A stretch of 64,000 bases of DNA from Bacteroidales bacterium. GTDB lineage: Bacteria; Bacteroidota; Bacteroidia; Bacteroidales; UBA10428. Positions within the stretch are counted from its first letter, which is position 1. Every line of letters starts with the position of its first letter. Positions 1-8,391 of this stretch are shown here, one piece after another. The stretch is taken from positions 1 to 64,000 of the forward strand of contig JAFGTR010000027.1 of the NCBI GenBank assembly GCA_016934055.1, written 5' to 3'. The notes beneath the pieces are model-generated. The model did no database searches and was not told the DNA's origin. It worked only from the letters and a program-made list of their open reading frames with translations. Both the position numbers and the translations under genes were made by a program.

Positions 1-78
1 CAAGCGCAGGCGGGCAGGAAGGAGAAAAGTGAAAGCCTGTCCGGCTTGAGGACAAATGTTAAATATAAAACACTGTAA
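1..78 (+). CDS. Possible C-terminal tail of a gene cut by the window start
   Basis: Frame 1 is open from the first base to a TAA at 76-78, giving 25 basic, polar residues. It would converge on the membrane-protein gene that follows on the other strand. The stretch is too short to recognise and may simply be chance open frame; no terminator-like hairpin follows it. The remaining bases up to the next gene show nothing else. Confidence 0.2.
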   Translation, partial: QAQAGRKEKSESLSGLRTNVKYKTL

Positions 79-152
79 TTTTCAACAGGATGATTGTATA
101 TAATATTATCGTTATAGTTGTTTTTAACTCTTAATTGGCATTTCTAACTACT

Positions 153-1463
153 TTATATATCTTTCAGTAACTTATTCTCAGGAGACTTTTCAAAATGTTT
201 GTAATATGATTCAACAATGGAAGACAATGCTTTAACTTCATCAGGTTCTTTGGTAAACAAAGGTTTCTGGCCTTTTCTGTCAAGCAAATCGAGCATATAA
301 TTCACCGTAATCCTGTTGGGGTCAGTAGCCGGTTGATACCCGACTTCCTTAATATCCTGGGTCATAACTTCTGACAGAATATTTGCATTGACCAGATCAT
401 ACAGGATATCCCTGACAAGCCTTGCCGGAATGTCAAGTTGTTCAGAAAGCTCAACAGCCGTTATGGCAGCCTCGCCTTTTACAAATCGTTTAACTATTTT
501 ATTCATTATCAGCAATGTCAATATCTTGCGATGATATGTGCTGATGGACAGTTGATCGGCTTCATGTTCATAACTGTCAATGTTTTGATAAGCGTATGAA
601 ATTTCAGCTCCCAGCAAGGCAATGAGCCAACTGAATTCAAGCCATAAAAGGAATAGGGGCAAAGCGGCAAAAGTGCCGTATATGGCTCCATATCCGGATA
701 AATATGACTGAAAATTCACGTAACCCCATTGCAGTAATTGAAACATAGAACCAGCTATGATGCCTGCTATCATGGCCGGAACAAACTTAACATGGGTATT
801 CGGTATAACAATGTAGATGAGTGTAAAAACAAACCACATCAGGGTATAGGAAAGCACATGAATAAATCCTTTTAAAATGGGACTGATATAACTCAGAAAA
901 GGGATACTGTTGGAAACACTCTGTACCTGTGATACAGTGAAGCTGCTGGAGATTACAATAAAAATAGGGACAATAAGCAGGATAGAAATATAATCAGTAA
1001 ATTTTCTGGTCAGCATCCTTGACTTTTGAACATGCCATATATAGTTAAAGGAACTTTCGATATTTCCGAGCATTTTCATAACTGACCATAACAATACAAG
1101 AAATCCGATACCCGTAATAAATCCGCCGCTGATATTGCTCAGATACCTGTCGACAAAACTCAGTACTGCATTCAGAATGGCCTGATGTTCGGACAGCTTT
1201 TCAGTTAAAAAACTTTTCAGATACACGTCGAAACCGAAACCTTTGGATATGCCAAACATCATAGCCAAAACGGGAACAATGGATAAAATGGTGTAAAAAG
1301 TCAATGCCGAAGCACGCAGTTGTATGTTAGCCTCTGTGAATCCCTTCATTGTCAGCAAGACAATTTTAACCTGGCGGAGAATAAAAGGAATAACAGGATG
1401 ATCATTTTTATGATTTTTCTGTTTAATGATTTTATTAAAAAATTGTTTTGTCTTTAAAAACAT
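153..1463 (-). CDS. YihY/BrkB-family inner membrane protein with C-terminal winged-helix-like extension
   Basis: This 436-residue protein has the YihY/virulence factor BrkB layout: a cytoplasmic N-terminus, the 'ASALTFYTILSIVPVLAM' first membrane segment at about residues 52-70, then several more hydrophobic segments to about residue 290, with the family's 'YGAIYGTFAALPLFLLWL' stretch. The family was once called ribonuclease BN, which is now considered wrong; its molecular function is not settled. After the membrane part come about 140 soluble residues. Part of this (about 310-365) reads as a helix-turn-helix or winged helix ('AITAVELSEQLDIPARLVRDIL'-like). The extension is seen in several Bacteroidota homologues. 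The gene diverges from the receiver gene at 1586 and shares a 122-base intergenic region with it. Confidence 0.85.
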   Translation of the reverse strand: MFLKTKQFFNKIIKQKNHKNDHPVIPFILRQVKIVLLTMKGFTEANIQLRASALTFYTILSIVPVLAMMFGISKGFGFDVYLKSFLTEKLSEHQAILNAVLSFVDRYLSNISGGFITGIGFLVLLWSVMKMLGNIESSFNYIWHVQKSRMLTRKFTDYISILLIVPIFIVISSSFTVSQVQSVSNSIPFLSYISPILKGFIHVLSYTLMWFVFTLIYIVIPNTHVKFVPAMIAGIIAGSMFQLLQWGYVNFQSYLSGYGAIYGTFAALPLFLLWLEFSWLIALLGAEISYAYQNIDSYEHEADQLSISTYHRKILTLLIMNKIVKRFVKGEAAITAVELSEQLDIPARLVRDILYDLVNANILSEVMTQDIKEVGYQPATDPNRITVNYMLDLLDRKGQKPLFTKEPDEVKALSSIVESYYKHFEKSPENKLLKDI

Positions 1464-1585
1464 AATATTTTCCTATTTTTGGATTTCGTGGTTTACCAGT
1501 TGGTTTAATTTGTGTTATAATTTCTTTCCTAAAAATAATGTGTTTTTTATATTTTTACGTTACTTAGTGTTAATTAGTTCGTTTT

Positions 1586-2011
1586 ATGGCCATTCTTAAC
1601 CTTGAAAAAAATACCATTCTGATTGTGGAAGACGATGATATGAGTTTTTTATATCTGAATCAGATCTTTAAGCTTACAAAAAGCACAGTGATAAGGGCCA
1701 GGAATGGCAGTGAGGCTATACAATTGTGCCGGATCAATAAAGCCATTGATTTGGTATTGATGGACATACAATTGCCCGATATTAACGGAAATGCTGTTAC
1801 CCGCGAGATACGTAAATTTAATACCAGTTTACCTATTATTGCACAGACAGCCGGTAAAACACAATTTGAAAAAGACAGTGCTTTGGAGGCAGGTTGTAAT
1901 GAAGTTATGGTGAAGCCATTCAGGATGGAGGATATTATGATTATGCTTGGTCAATACCTTGATAATAAACAAAGTGATACAAAAGAGGGTTTACCCGTTC
2001 AGAATCTCTGA
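1586..2011 (+). CDS. Stand-alone response regulator receiver protein
   Basis: This is a single CheY-like receiver of 141 residues with no output domain. The acidic pocket is E15-D16-D17, the phospho-acceptor is D60 in 'LVLMDIQLP', the switch threonine lies in 'IIAQTAG' and the conserved lysine in 'VMVKPF'. The 'MDIQLPDINGN' and 'IIAQTA' wording is close to the receiver at the end of the hybrid kinase-like protein at 28437, so the two probably share ancestry. About 20 polar residues trail the domain. No kinase gene is adjacent, so the partner is unknown; a phosphorelay role is an inference. Confidence 0.9.
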   Translation: MAILNLEKNTILIVEDDDMSFLYLNQIFKLTKSTVIRARNGSEAIQLCRINKAIDLVLMDIQLPDINGNAVTREIRKFNTSLPIIAQTAGKTQFEKDSALEAGCNEVMVKPFRMEDIMIMLGQYLDNKQSDTKEGLPVQNL

Positions 2012-2152
2012 CCGGAATCTGTAACAAGTGACAAATGAAAACCTGCAACTGAATGTTCATAGATTCCAACTGATAATCAGCAACAGATTATTCTTTTCGC
2101 ATATCACTTTTTTATATCTTTATACAATACCTTCATTAAAAAAAATTAGCCT

Positions 2153-4057
2153 ATGAAAACAAAACTGCTATTGCTCATCATTTTTGTTATTGCAGCTTTC
2201 TGCTGGAATTGTAAACCTAAGGAAAAAAGGGCAGAACTGGTTCCTATGGAGGATTTCTTCAGAGATCCTGAAAAAGCCGGATTCAGGATATCACCCAATG
2301 GCCAGATGATCGTCTACAGAGCACCCCATTCAGGGCGCATGAATGTTTTTGTTCAAAAGCTCGGGGATTCAGCGGCCGTTCCGATTACCAATGAAACAGA
2401 ACGCAGTATATATGACGCTTTCTGGGAGTCTGATGACCGGATCATTTTCATAAAAGACATAGGGGGTGATGAAAACATGCATATTCTTTCAGTAAAACCC
2501 GATGGAAGCGGTCTCGTTGATCACACACCCTTTGATGGCGTCAGGTCAGGTGTGGTTGACATACTGATAGACAGGCCTGATGAATTGCTGATTGAAAATA
2601 ACAAACGGAATCCGCAGGTTTTCGATGTGTACCTGCTGAATGCTGCCACAGGTGAGTTAAAAATGGTGGCAGAAAATCCGGGTAATATTACCGGGTGGAT
2701 AACCGATCATGACGGCAAAATCAGGGCTGCCGTTACCAGTGACGGGGTAAATACCAGCCTGCTATACCGTGATACTGAACAGGATGAATTCAGAACTGTG
2801 ATCACAACAAATTTTAAAGAAACCTTAAATCCGGTTCTGTTTACATTTGATAATAAAAACTTATACTGCGTTTCGAATCTTGGTCGTGATAAAACTGCCA
2901 TTGTTGAGTTTGATCCGAACACCGCTGAAGAAGTAAAGGTCATTTATGAAAATCCGGAAGCGGATCTTGTCGGGCTGGATTATTCAAGACTCCGGAAAGT
3001 TCTGACAACAGCCTATTATGAAACTGATAAATTATACAAGCACTTTCTCGATTCAATGACACAACAAATCGATCAGAAAATAGCAGCACAAATTCCCGAT
3101 TATCTTTTCCAGATAACCCGCATGAGTAAAGATGAGACCAAACTGTTGGTGTTTGTAAACAGCGACAGGTACTATGGAGGCTATTATCTGTATGACACCG
3201 AATCGGAAGAATTCAGTAAACTGGCCGATTTCAAGCCCTGGTTGAAAGAAGAGAACATGGCGGAAATGAAGCCAATATCATATCAGGCCCGTGACGGACT
3301 AACCATTCATGGATATCTTACTCTGCCAAAAGGCGTTAAGCCTGTTAATCTGCCTGTTGTGATTAATCCGCATGGCGGACCATGGGCCCGTGACAGCTGG
3401 GGCTTTAATCCTGAGGTACAGTTTCTTGCAAACAGGGGATATGCTGTCCTGCAAATGAATTTCAGGGGATCAACAGGGTATGGAAAAAAATTCTGGGAAT
3501 CTTCTTTTAAGCAATGGGGAAAAACTATGCAGGACGATATCACCGATGGTGTAAAATGGCTTATCAGTGAAGGCATTGCAGATTCAACCCGCATTGCTAT
3601 ATATGGCGGTAGTTACGGCGGATATGCAACACTGGCAGGTATTACGCTGACGCCCGAATTATACGCATGCGCAGTTGATTATGTTGGTGTGGCCAATATG
3701 TTTACTTTTATGCAAACCATTCCGCCATACTGGGAACCCTTGCGTCAAATGTTCTATGAAATGGTAGGCGATCCGGTTAAAGACAGCCTGATGCTGGCTG
3801 AAGTATCGCCTGTATTTCATGTCAGCCGTATACGCTGTCCTTTGTTTGTCGCCCAGGGCGCTAACGATCCGCGGGTAAACATAAATGAATCAGACCAGAT
3901 CGTTGATTCGCTTCGCAGAATGGGAGTAACCGTTGAATATATGGTGAAAGACAACGAAGGCCATGGATTTTACAACCAGGAAAACCAGTTCGATTTTTAC
4001 CGGGCGATGGAGAAATTCCTCGCAAACCATATCGGCGATTCTGCACAGGTAAATTAA
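2153..4057 (+). CDS. Secreted S9-family prolyl oligopeptidase-like peptidase
   Basis: The 634-residue protein starts with a signal sequence ending near C20 ('AAFCWNC'). The lipobox is not canonical, so it could be a lipoprotein or a plain exported enzyme. Residues of about 40-370 form a beta-propeller-like region, and about 380-630 are the alpha/beta hydrolase domain. The catalytic triad can be placed: Ser487 in 'GGSYGG', Asp572 in 'GANDPRV' and His604 in 'EGHGF'. S9 enzymes cleave oligopeptides, often after proline or as dipeptidyl- or acylaminoacyl-peptidases; the exact specificity cannot be read here. A strong terminator follows at 4085, so the gene appears monocistronic. Confidence 0.9.
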   Translation: MKTKLLLLIIFVIAAFCWNCKPKEKRAELVPMEDFFRDPEKAGFRISPNGQMIVYRAPHSGRMNVFVQKLGDSAAVPITNETERSIYDAFWESDDRIIFIKDIGGDENMHILSVKPDGSGLVDHTPFDGVRSGVVDILIDRPDELLIENNKRNPQVFDVYLLNAATGELKMVAENPGNITGWITDHDGKIRAAVTSDGVNTSLLYRDTEQDEFRTVITTNFKETLNPVLFTFDNKNLYCVSNLGRDKTAIVEFDPNTAEEVKVIYENPEADLVGLDYSRLRKVLTTAYYETDKLYKHFLDSMTQQIDQKIAAQIPDYLFQITRMSKDETKLLVFVNSDRYYGGYYLYDTESEEFSKLADFKPWLKEENMAEMKPISYQARDGLTIHGYLTLPKGVKPVNLPVVINPHGGPWARDSWGFNPEVQFLANRGYAVLQMNFRGSTGYGKKFWESSFKQWGKTMQDDITDGVKWLISEGIADSTRIAIYGGSYGGYATLAGITLTPELYACAVDYVGVANMFTFMQTIPPYWEPLRQMFYEMVGDPVKDSLMLAEVSPVFHVSRIRCPLFVAQGANDPRVNINESDQIVDSLRRMGVTVEYMVKDNEGHGFYNQENQFDFYRAMEKFLANHIGDSAQVN

Positions 4058-4084
4058 TTAAAAGTATACAGAGACTTATATAGG

Positions 4085-4133
4085 ACTGTTCCGGTTATAA
4101 CAACTTGTGTGTCTTAACCGGAACAGTTTTTTT
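4085..4133 (+). terminator. Rho-independent terminator after the S9 peptidase
   Basis: A perfect 13-base-pair inverted repeat (ACTGTTCCGGTTA at 4085-4097 and its complement at 4115-4127) is followed directly by a run of T. The loop is 17 bases. It separates the peptidase gene from the fermentation operon. Confidence 0.9.
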
Positions 4134-4135
4134 GA

Positions 4136-4147
4136 TGATATAAATCA
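4136..4147. promoter_or_regulatory. FNR-like operator (TGAT-N4-ATCA) upstream of pta
   Basis: TGATATAAATCA is a half-site pair of the Crp/Fnr superfamily type. Its centre (4141.5) lies 39.5 bases before the first base of the likely -7 element TAATTTTA (4181-4188), with TTTC at 4155-4158 as a weak -33 element. A matching arrangement is seen at 13664. Binding by the Crp/Fnr protein encoded at 15165 is an inference. Confidence 0.5.
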
Positions 4148-4224
4148 GCTTTTCTTTCTTCAGGCTTCAGCTTTTTTTATTAATTTTAGCGAAAAGATCA
4201 AATTAAATAATAAACTGATTTACA

Positions 4225-5229
4225 ATGAATTTAATTGAGAGCATTAAACAAAATGCCAGGAATAACAGGCAAAGGATAGTTTTGCCGGAAGGTCATGAAG
4301 AGAGGACACTCAAAGCAGCAGATATTGTAATACAGGAAAAAATTGCCGATATAACAATACTGGGGAAAAAAGATGATGTTCTGAAAAAAGCAAAAGATCT
4401 TTCACTGAAGAACCTTGAAAAAGCTGAAATAATAGATCCACAAACTTCATCCATGAGGGAGGAATATGCTAACCTCATGGTAGAACTCCGCAAATCAAAA
4501 AGGCTTACCAAAGATGACGCATTGAAATTACTGGATAATCCTTTATATTATTCAACACTGATGATAAAAAACGGCAATGCTGACGGGGAAGTGGCAGGTG
4601 CAGACAACGCAACAGGTGATGTTCTGAGACCTGCCTTTCAGTTTGTTAAAACATTGCCTGGTATTACAGTCGTTTCAGGTGCTTTTCTTATGTTTATGAG
4701 AGATAAGGAATTCGGTGATAATGGCTTGATGGTCTTTGCTGATTGTGCTGTTCATCCTGATCCGACAGACAAGGAACTTGCCGAAATTGCTGTTGCCACA
4801 GCGAGGACTACCAGGTCTATTGCCCGCATCGAACCCAGGATTGCCATGCTCAGCTTTTCGACAAAAGGAAGTGCCAGTCATGAACTGGTTGATAAGGTTA
4901 TAAAAGCCACAGAAATTGCAAAAACCATGGATCCGAGCCTTAAAATCGATGGAGAATTGCAGGCTGATGCGGCTATTATATCATCGGTAGGTTTAAAGAA
5001 AGCGCCAAACAGTGAAATCGCAGGCAAAGCCAATGTACTGATCTTTCCCAACCTTGAATCCGGTAATATTGCATATAAACTTGTACAAAGGCTGGCACAC
5101 GCAGAAGCTATCGGTCCGATCTTGCAGGGCATGGCTGCCCCTATCAATGATCTTTCAAGAGGTTGTTCGGTAAACGACATTGTTGAGCTGATTGCCATCA
5201 CAGCTAACCAGGCCATGGCAAAGAACTGA
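4225..5229 (+). CDS. pta: Phosphate acetyltransferase (phosphotransacetylase)
   Basis: This cytoplasmic enzyme exchanges CoA for phosphate on acetyl-CoA, giving acetyl phosphate for acetate kinase. The 334-residue length matches the short single-domain PTA type. It opens with the family's 'RIVLPEGHEERTLKAA' block; 'NADGEVAGADNATGDVLRPAFQ' and 'SFSTKGSASHE' are further hallmarks, and 'NVLIFPNLESGNIAYKL' near the end is diagnostic of PTA. It is the first gene of a same-strand operon with hbd (25-base gap), ackA, ptb and buk, which places it in fermentative acyl-phosphate metabolism. A putative FNR-like site and promoter lie in the 91 bases before it. Confidence 0.95.
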   Translation: MNLIESIKQNARNNRQRIVLPEGHEERTLKAADIVIQEKIADITILGKKDDVLKKAKDLSLKNLEKAEIIDPQTSSMREEYANLMVELRKSKRLTKDDALKLLDNPLYYSTLMIKNGNADGEVAGADNATGDVLRPAFQFVKTLPGITVVSGAFLMFMRDKEFGDNGLMVFADCAVHPDPTDKELAEIAVATARTTRSIARIEPRIAMLSFSTKGSASHELVDKVIKATEIAKTMDPSLKIDGELQADAAIISSVGLKKAPNSEIAGKANVLIFPNLESGNIAYKLVQRLAHAEAIGPILQGMAAPINDLSRGCSVNDIVELIAITANQAMAKN

Positions 5230-5254
5230 ATTGATTTAATAAACGTAATTATAT

Positions 5255-6205
5255 ATGTCAGAAATACTTGTAGAGCCAATAGAAAAATATGGTTTAAGCA
5301 AAAAAGACAGGCCAAAAACCTTGTTTTCCAAAGTTGGACTTGTAGGCTGCGGTTTAGTGGGTCAAAGCATTGCACTTATGATCAGCCAGAAAGAACTTGA
5401 AGTGATTTTTATCGAACTCTCCGAAGAAAAAATCAGTTATGCATACCAAAGAATTGAAAATGAACTTGATAATATGATCAATCACTGGGGCATGACAGGA
5501 GGTGAAAAAAGGGCTATACTTTCAAGAATAAAGGGCCATGTAGGCTATGAACACCTCAGGGGATGTGACCTGGTTATAGAAACCATCCGTTCAAAGATCC
5601 GTGAACAAAGAGTGATATGCAGAAGAGAGGTTTTTAAAAACATTGAGAAATATGTTGCTCCTGATACCATAATAGCTACAAATTCATCAACCATTGTCAT
5701 TACAGAACTTTCAGCAGAGCTCGAACATAAAGAAAGATGTGTAAGCCTTCATTTTCTTACCAGTGTCCCGGGGTCCAAAATGATTGAGGTAGTCAGGGGG
5801 CTGTATACCTCCGATGAAGCATACAACAAGGTTTTCAAATTTGTAAAAATGCTTGGTAAACACGCAATTCCTGTTGAAGAATCACCAGGTTTAATCTCCG
5901 TTCGTATGTTTGTATCCATGGTCAATGAAGCCTGTGATATAATGATGGAAGGTGTTGGCACTAAAAACGATATAGATACCACCATGCGCATCGGTTTTGG
6001 TTTGCCTCTCGGGCCTTTCGAGCTGGCTGATAAAGTCGGGCTTGATAAAGTACTGCGTTATATGGATAACCTTTACAGTGAATTTGGCGACCAAAAATTT
6101 AAAGCCTCCCCTGTCATTAAAAAACTCGTCCGTGCCCATCAGCTTGGTCGCATCACCGGAAAAGGCTTTTATGAATATGATGAAACAGGCCGGAAAATAA
6201 ATTAA
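5255..6205 (+). CDS. 3-hydroxyacyl-CoA dehydrogenase (3-hydroxybutyryl-CoA dehydrogenase type), divergent
   Basis: A 316-residue two-domain protein. The N-terminal Rossmann domain carries GCGLVG (31-36) with E54 at the end of strand two, as expected for NAD. The C-terminal 3HCDH domain is intact ('GFGLPLGPFELADKVGLD'). In this family the active site uses Ser, His, Glu and Asn. Ser144/145, His166 ('LHFLTS') and Glu178 are present, but the usual Asn of 'PGFIVNR' is replaced by V216 ('PGLISVR'), and 'HFFNPVP' reads 'HFLTSVP'. It lies between pta and ackA, so a role in the butyryl-CoA branch (acetoacetyl-CoA/3-hydroxybutyryl-CoA) is likely, but altered substrate or function is possible. Confidence 0.8.
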   Translation: MSEILVEPIEKYGLSKKDRPKTLFSKVGLVGCGLVGQSIALMISQKELEVIFIELSEEKISYAYQRIENELDNMINHWGMTGGEKRAILSRIKGHVGYEHLRGCDLVIETIRSKIREQRVICRREVFKNIEKYVAPDTIIATNSSTIVITELSAELEHKERCVSLHFLTSVPGSKMIEVVRGLYTSDEAYNKVFKFVKMLGKHAIPVEESPGLISVRMFVSMVNEACDIMMEGVGTKNDIDTTMRIGFGLPLGPFELADKVGLDKVLRYMDNLYSEFGDQKFKASPVIKKLVRAHQLGRITGKGFYEYDETGRKIN

Positions 6206-6241
6206 TCTATTTTTTATAACAGTCATGCAAAAAACTCAATA

Positions 6242-7465
6242 ATGAAGATACTTGTACTCAATTGCGGAAGCAGTTCAATAAAATTTCAGCTCTTTAACAT
6301 GAAGAACAAGAGCGTCCCGCTGAAAGGGATCGCTGAAAAGGTGGGACTTAAAGGTTCTTTTGTCAGAATAGAAAAAGCAAACGGAGAAAAGGTCAGATTC
6401 GAAGGTGAAATAATCGATCACCTGGTGGGTATTGAATACATTTTAGGGATAACAACAAGTAAGAAGCACGGCTGTATTGAAAAACTAAACGAAATCGATG
6501 CAGTAGGGCATCGTGTGGTAAACGGAGGCGAAAGATTCAGTGCCAGTGTCCTGATAACCGATGAAGTTCAGGCTGAAGTTGAACGTTTCTGTGAAATTGC
6601 TCCGCTTCATAATCCTGCCAATCTGAAAGGTATCAATGCCATAAAAATGCTGATCCCTGAAATACCACAGGTCGCTGTTTTTGATACGGCATTTCATCAG
6701 ACTTTGCCGCCCTATGCATACATGTATGCCATTCCATACTCTCTTTATAAAAAATATGGTATCCGTAAATACGGTTATCATGGAACAAGTCATTATTACA
6801 TAAGCAAACGGGCCTGTGATATACTGAAAACTGATATTAAAACACAACGGATAATTACAATTCACCTTGGAAACGGAGCCTCAATGGCGGCGGTTAAAGA
6901 AGGGAAATCAATAGATACATCAATGGGATTTACACCGCTTGAAGGATTGATCATGGGCACCCGTTCAGGTGACCTTGATGCAGGTGTTTTGTCCTTCATC
7001 ATGGATAAGGAAAAGATCGGTCTTTCAGCTATAAGCACCCTGGTAAACAAACAAAGCGGAATGCTTGGTATTACCGGAGTTTCATCTGATATGAGGGAAA
7101 TAGAGGATGCAGCCAATGAAAACCATAACGAAAGAGCCATTCTGGGTCTTGATATGTACCACTATCGTGTGAAAAAATATATAGGAGCCTATGCCAGTGT
7201 AATGGGAGGTGTTGATATCTTAGTGTTTGCCGGTGGCATTGGGGAGAACAGCCCGGAGTCACGTGAAGCCATATGTGATGGTCTTGAATTCCTTGGTATT
7301 GAATTTGATCAGAAAAAAAACAAGGGATTACGATCAAAGGAAGCCATTATCTCAAAATCCACTTCCCCTGTAAAGGTCATGGTTGTGCCCACCAATGAAG
7401 AGCTGGTTATTGCAGAAGATACAATGCGGATCATTTCTGAAATGAAAAAAAAATCACGCAAATAA
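6242..7465 (+). CDS. ackA: Acetate kinase
   Basis: Transfers phosphate from acetyl phosphate to ADP, releasing acetate and ATP. The 407-residue protein has the full ASKHA-fold signature set: 'LNCGSSSIKFQLF' at the N-terminus, 'VFDTAFHQTLPPYAY', 'RKYGYHGTSHYYI', 'IHLGNGASMAAV' and 'MGTRSGDLDAG'. It ends with TAATG shared with ptb (one-base overlap), a sign of translational coupling. With pta in the same operon this completes the acetyl-CoA to acetate pathway. Confidence 0.96.
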   Translation: MKILVLNCGSSSIKFQLFNMKNKSVPLKGIAEKVGLKGSFVRIEKANGEKVRFEGEIIDHLVGIEYILGITTSKKHGCIEKLNEIDAVGHRVVNGGERFSASVLITDEVQAEVERFCEIAPLHNPANLKGINAIKMLIPEIPQVAVFDTAFHQTLPPYAYMYAIPYSLYKKYGIRKYGYHGTSHYYISKRACDILKTDIKTQRIITIHLGNGASMAAVKEGKSIDTSMGFTPLEGLIMGTRSGDLDAGVLSFIMDKEKIGLSAISTLVNKQSGMLGITGVSSDMREIEDAANENHNERAILGLDMYHYRVKKYIGAYASVMGGVDILVFAGGIGENSPESREAICDGLEFLGIEFDQKKNKGLRSKEAIISKSTSPVKVMVVPTNEELVIAEDTMRIISEMKKKSRK

Positions 7466-8364
7466 TGTCAATAAAATCTCTTGAACAACTGGTTGACCTC
7501 GCCTTAAAAAAGGAATTGAAAAAGATGGTCGTTGCCGTTGCCGAAGATGAAGATGTTCTGATTGCAGTCCGTAATGCTCATAAAGCAGGTTTTATAGATC
7601 CCTTGCTGATTGGAAATAAAGATCGTATTAAAATTGCCGCAGAAGCAGCAGAATTTGATATTTCAGCCATTGAGATTGTTCATGAAGTCTCTCCTGTAAA
7701 AGCATGCTCAATGGCCTCCGGAATCATTGCTGAAGGGAAAGCTTCCATTCTGATGAAAGGTTTGGTTAGTACGGGTATTTTGATGAAAGCTTTCCTGGAT
7801 AAAGAGCTTGGTCTGGCGCAAGGTAAATTTTTAAGTCATGTTGCCCTCTTTGAATCACCTTATTATCATAAGGTAATCTGCATTACCGATGCAGCCCTGA
7901 ATATATCTCCTGATATCGAAGAGAAAACAGCCATTGTCAAAAATGCCGTTAATATGTATCATGCACTGGGCATTAAGATACCCAAGGTCGGAATACTGGC
8001 CGCCGTTGAAACCGTAAATCCCAAAATGGAAGCTACTGTTCATGCTGCCATGCTGAAGGTTATGAACCAGCGAAACCAACTGAACGGTTGCATCATTGAC
8101 GGACCTCTTGCCCTTGATAATGCAATCTCAAAAGAAGCCGCCAACCACAAAGGTATTCTATCGGATGTAGCCGGTGATGTTGATATTTTGTTAACACCTG
8201 AAATAAATTGCGGGAACATTCTGTACAAAGCAATCAACTTTCTTGGAGGTGCCATTACAGCTGCTATTATTACTGGCGCAGCTGTGCCGGTTGTTCTGAC
8301 TTCGAGGGCTGATTCCGAAAAAAGCAAATATTTATCCATTGCGCTTGCAGCTGCATTGAATTGA
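7465..8364 (+). CDS. ptb: Phosphate butyryltransferase
   Basis: Converts butyryl-CoA and phosphate to butyryl phosphate. The 299-residue protein belongs to the phosphate acetyl/butyryltransferase family and has the Ptb wording 'ILMKGLVSTGILMKAFLD', 'LSHVALFE' and 'GILAAVETVNPKM'. It is clearly distinct from the PTA at 4225. Its gene overlaps the ackA stop by one base and is followed 27 bases later by buk, the usual ptb-buk pairing. Related enzymes can accept branched acyl groups, so isobutyryl or isovaleryl-CoA are possible substrates too. Confidence 0.92.
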   Translation: MSIKSLEQLVDLALKKELKKMVVAVAEDEDVLIAVRNAHKAGFIDPLLIGNKDRIKIAAEAAEFDISAIEIVHEVSPVKACSMASGIIAEGKASILMKGLVSTGILMKAFLDKELGLAQGKFLSHVALFESPYYHKVICITDAALNISPDIEEKTAIVKNAVNMYHALGIKIPKVGILAAVETVNPKMEATVHAAMLKVMNQRNQLNGCIIDGPLALDNAISKEAANHKGILSDVAGDVDILLTPEINCGNILYKAINFLGGAITAAIITGAAVPVVLTSRADSEKSKYLSIALAAALN

Positions 8365-8391
8365 CACATTTGTAAACATAAACAATCGTAT

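Noticed and set aside
3307..3594. Minus-strand open frame within the S9 peptidase
   Set aside because: It lies wholly inside a well-supported gene with an intact catalytic triad and shows no family motif.
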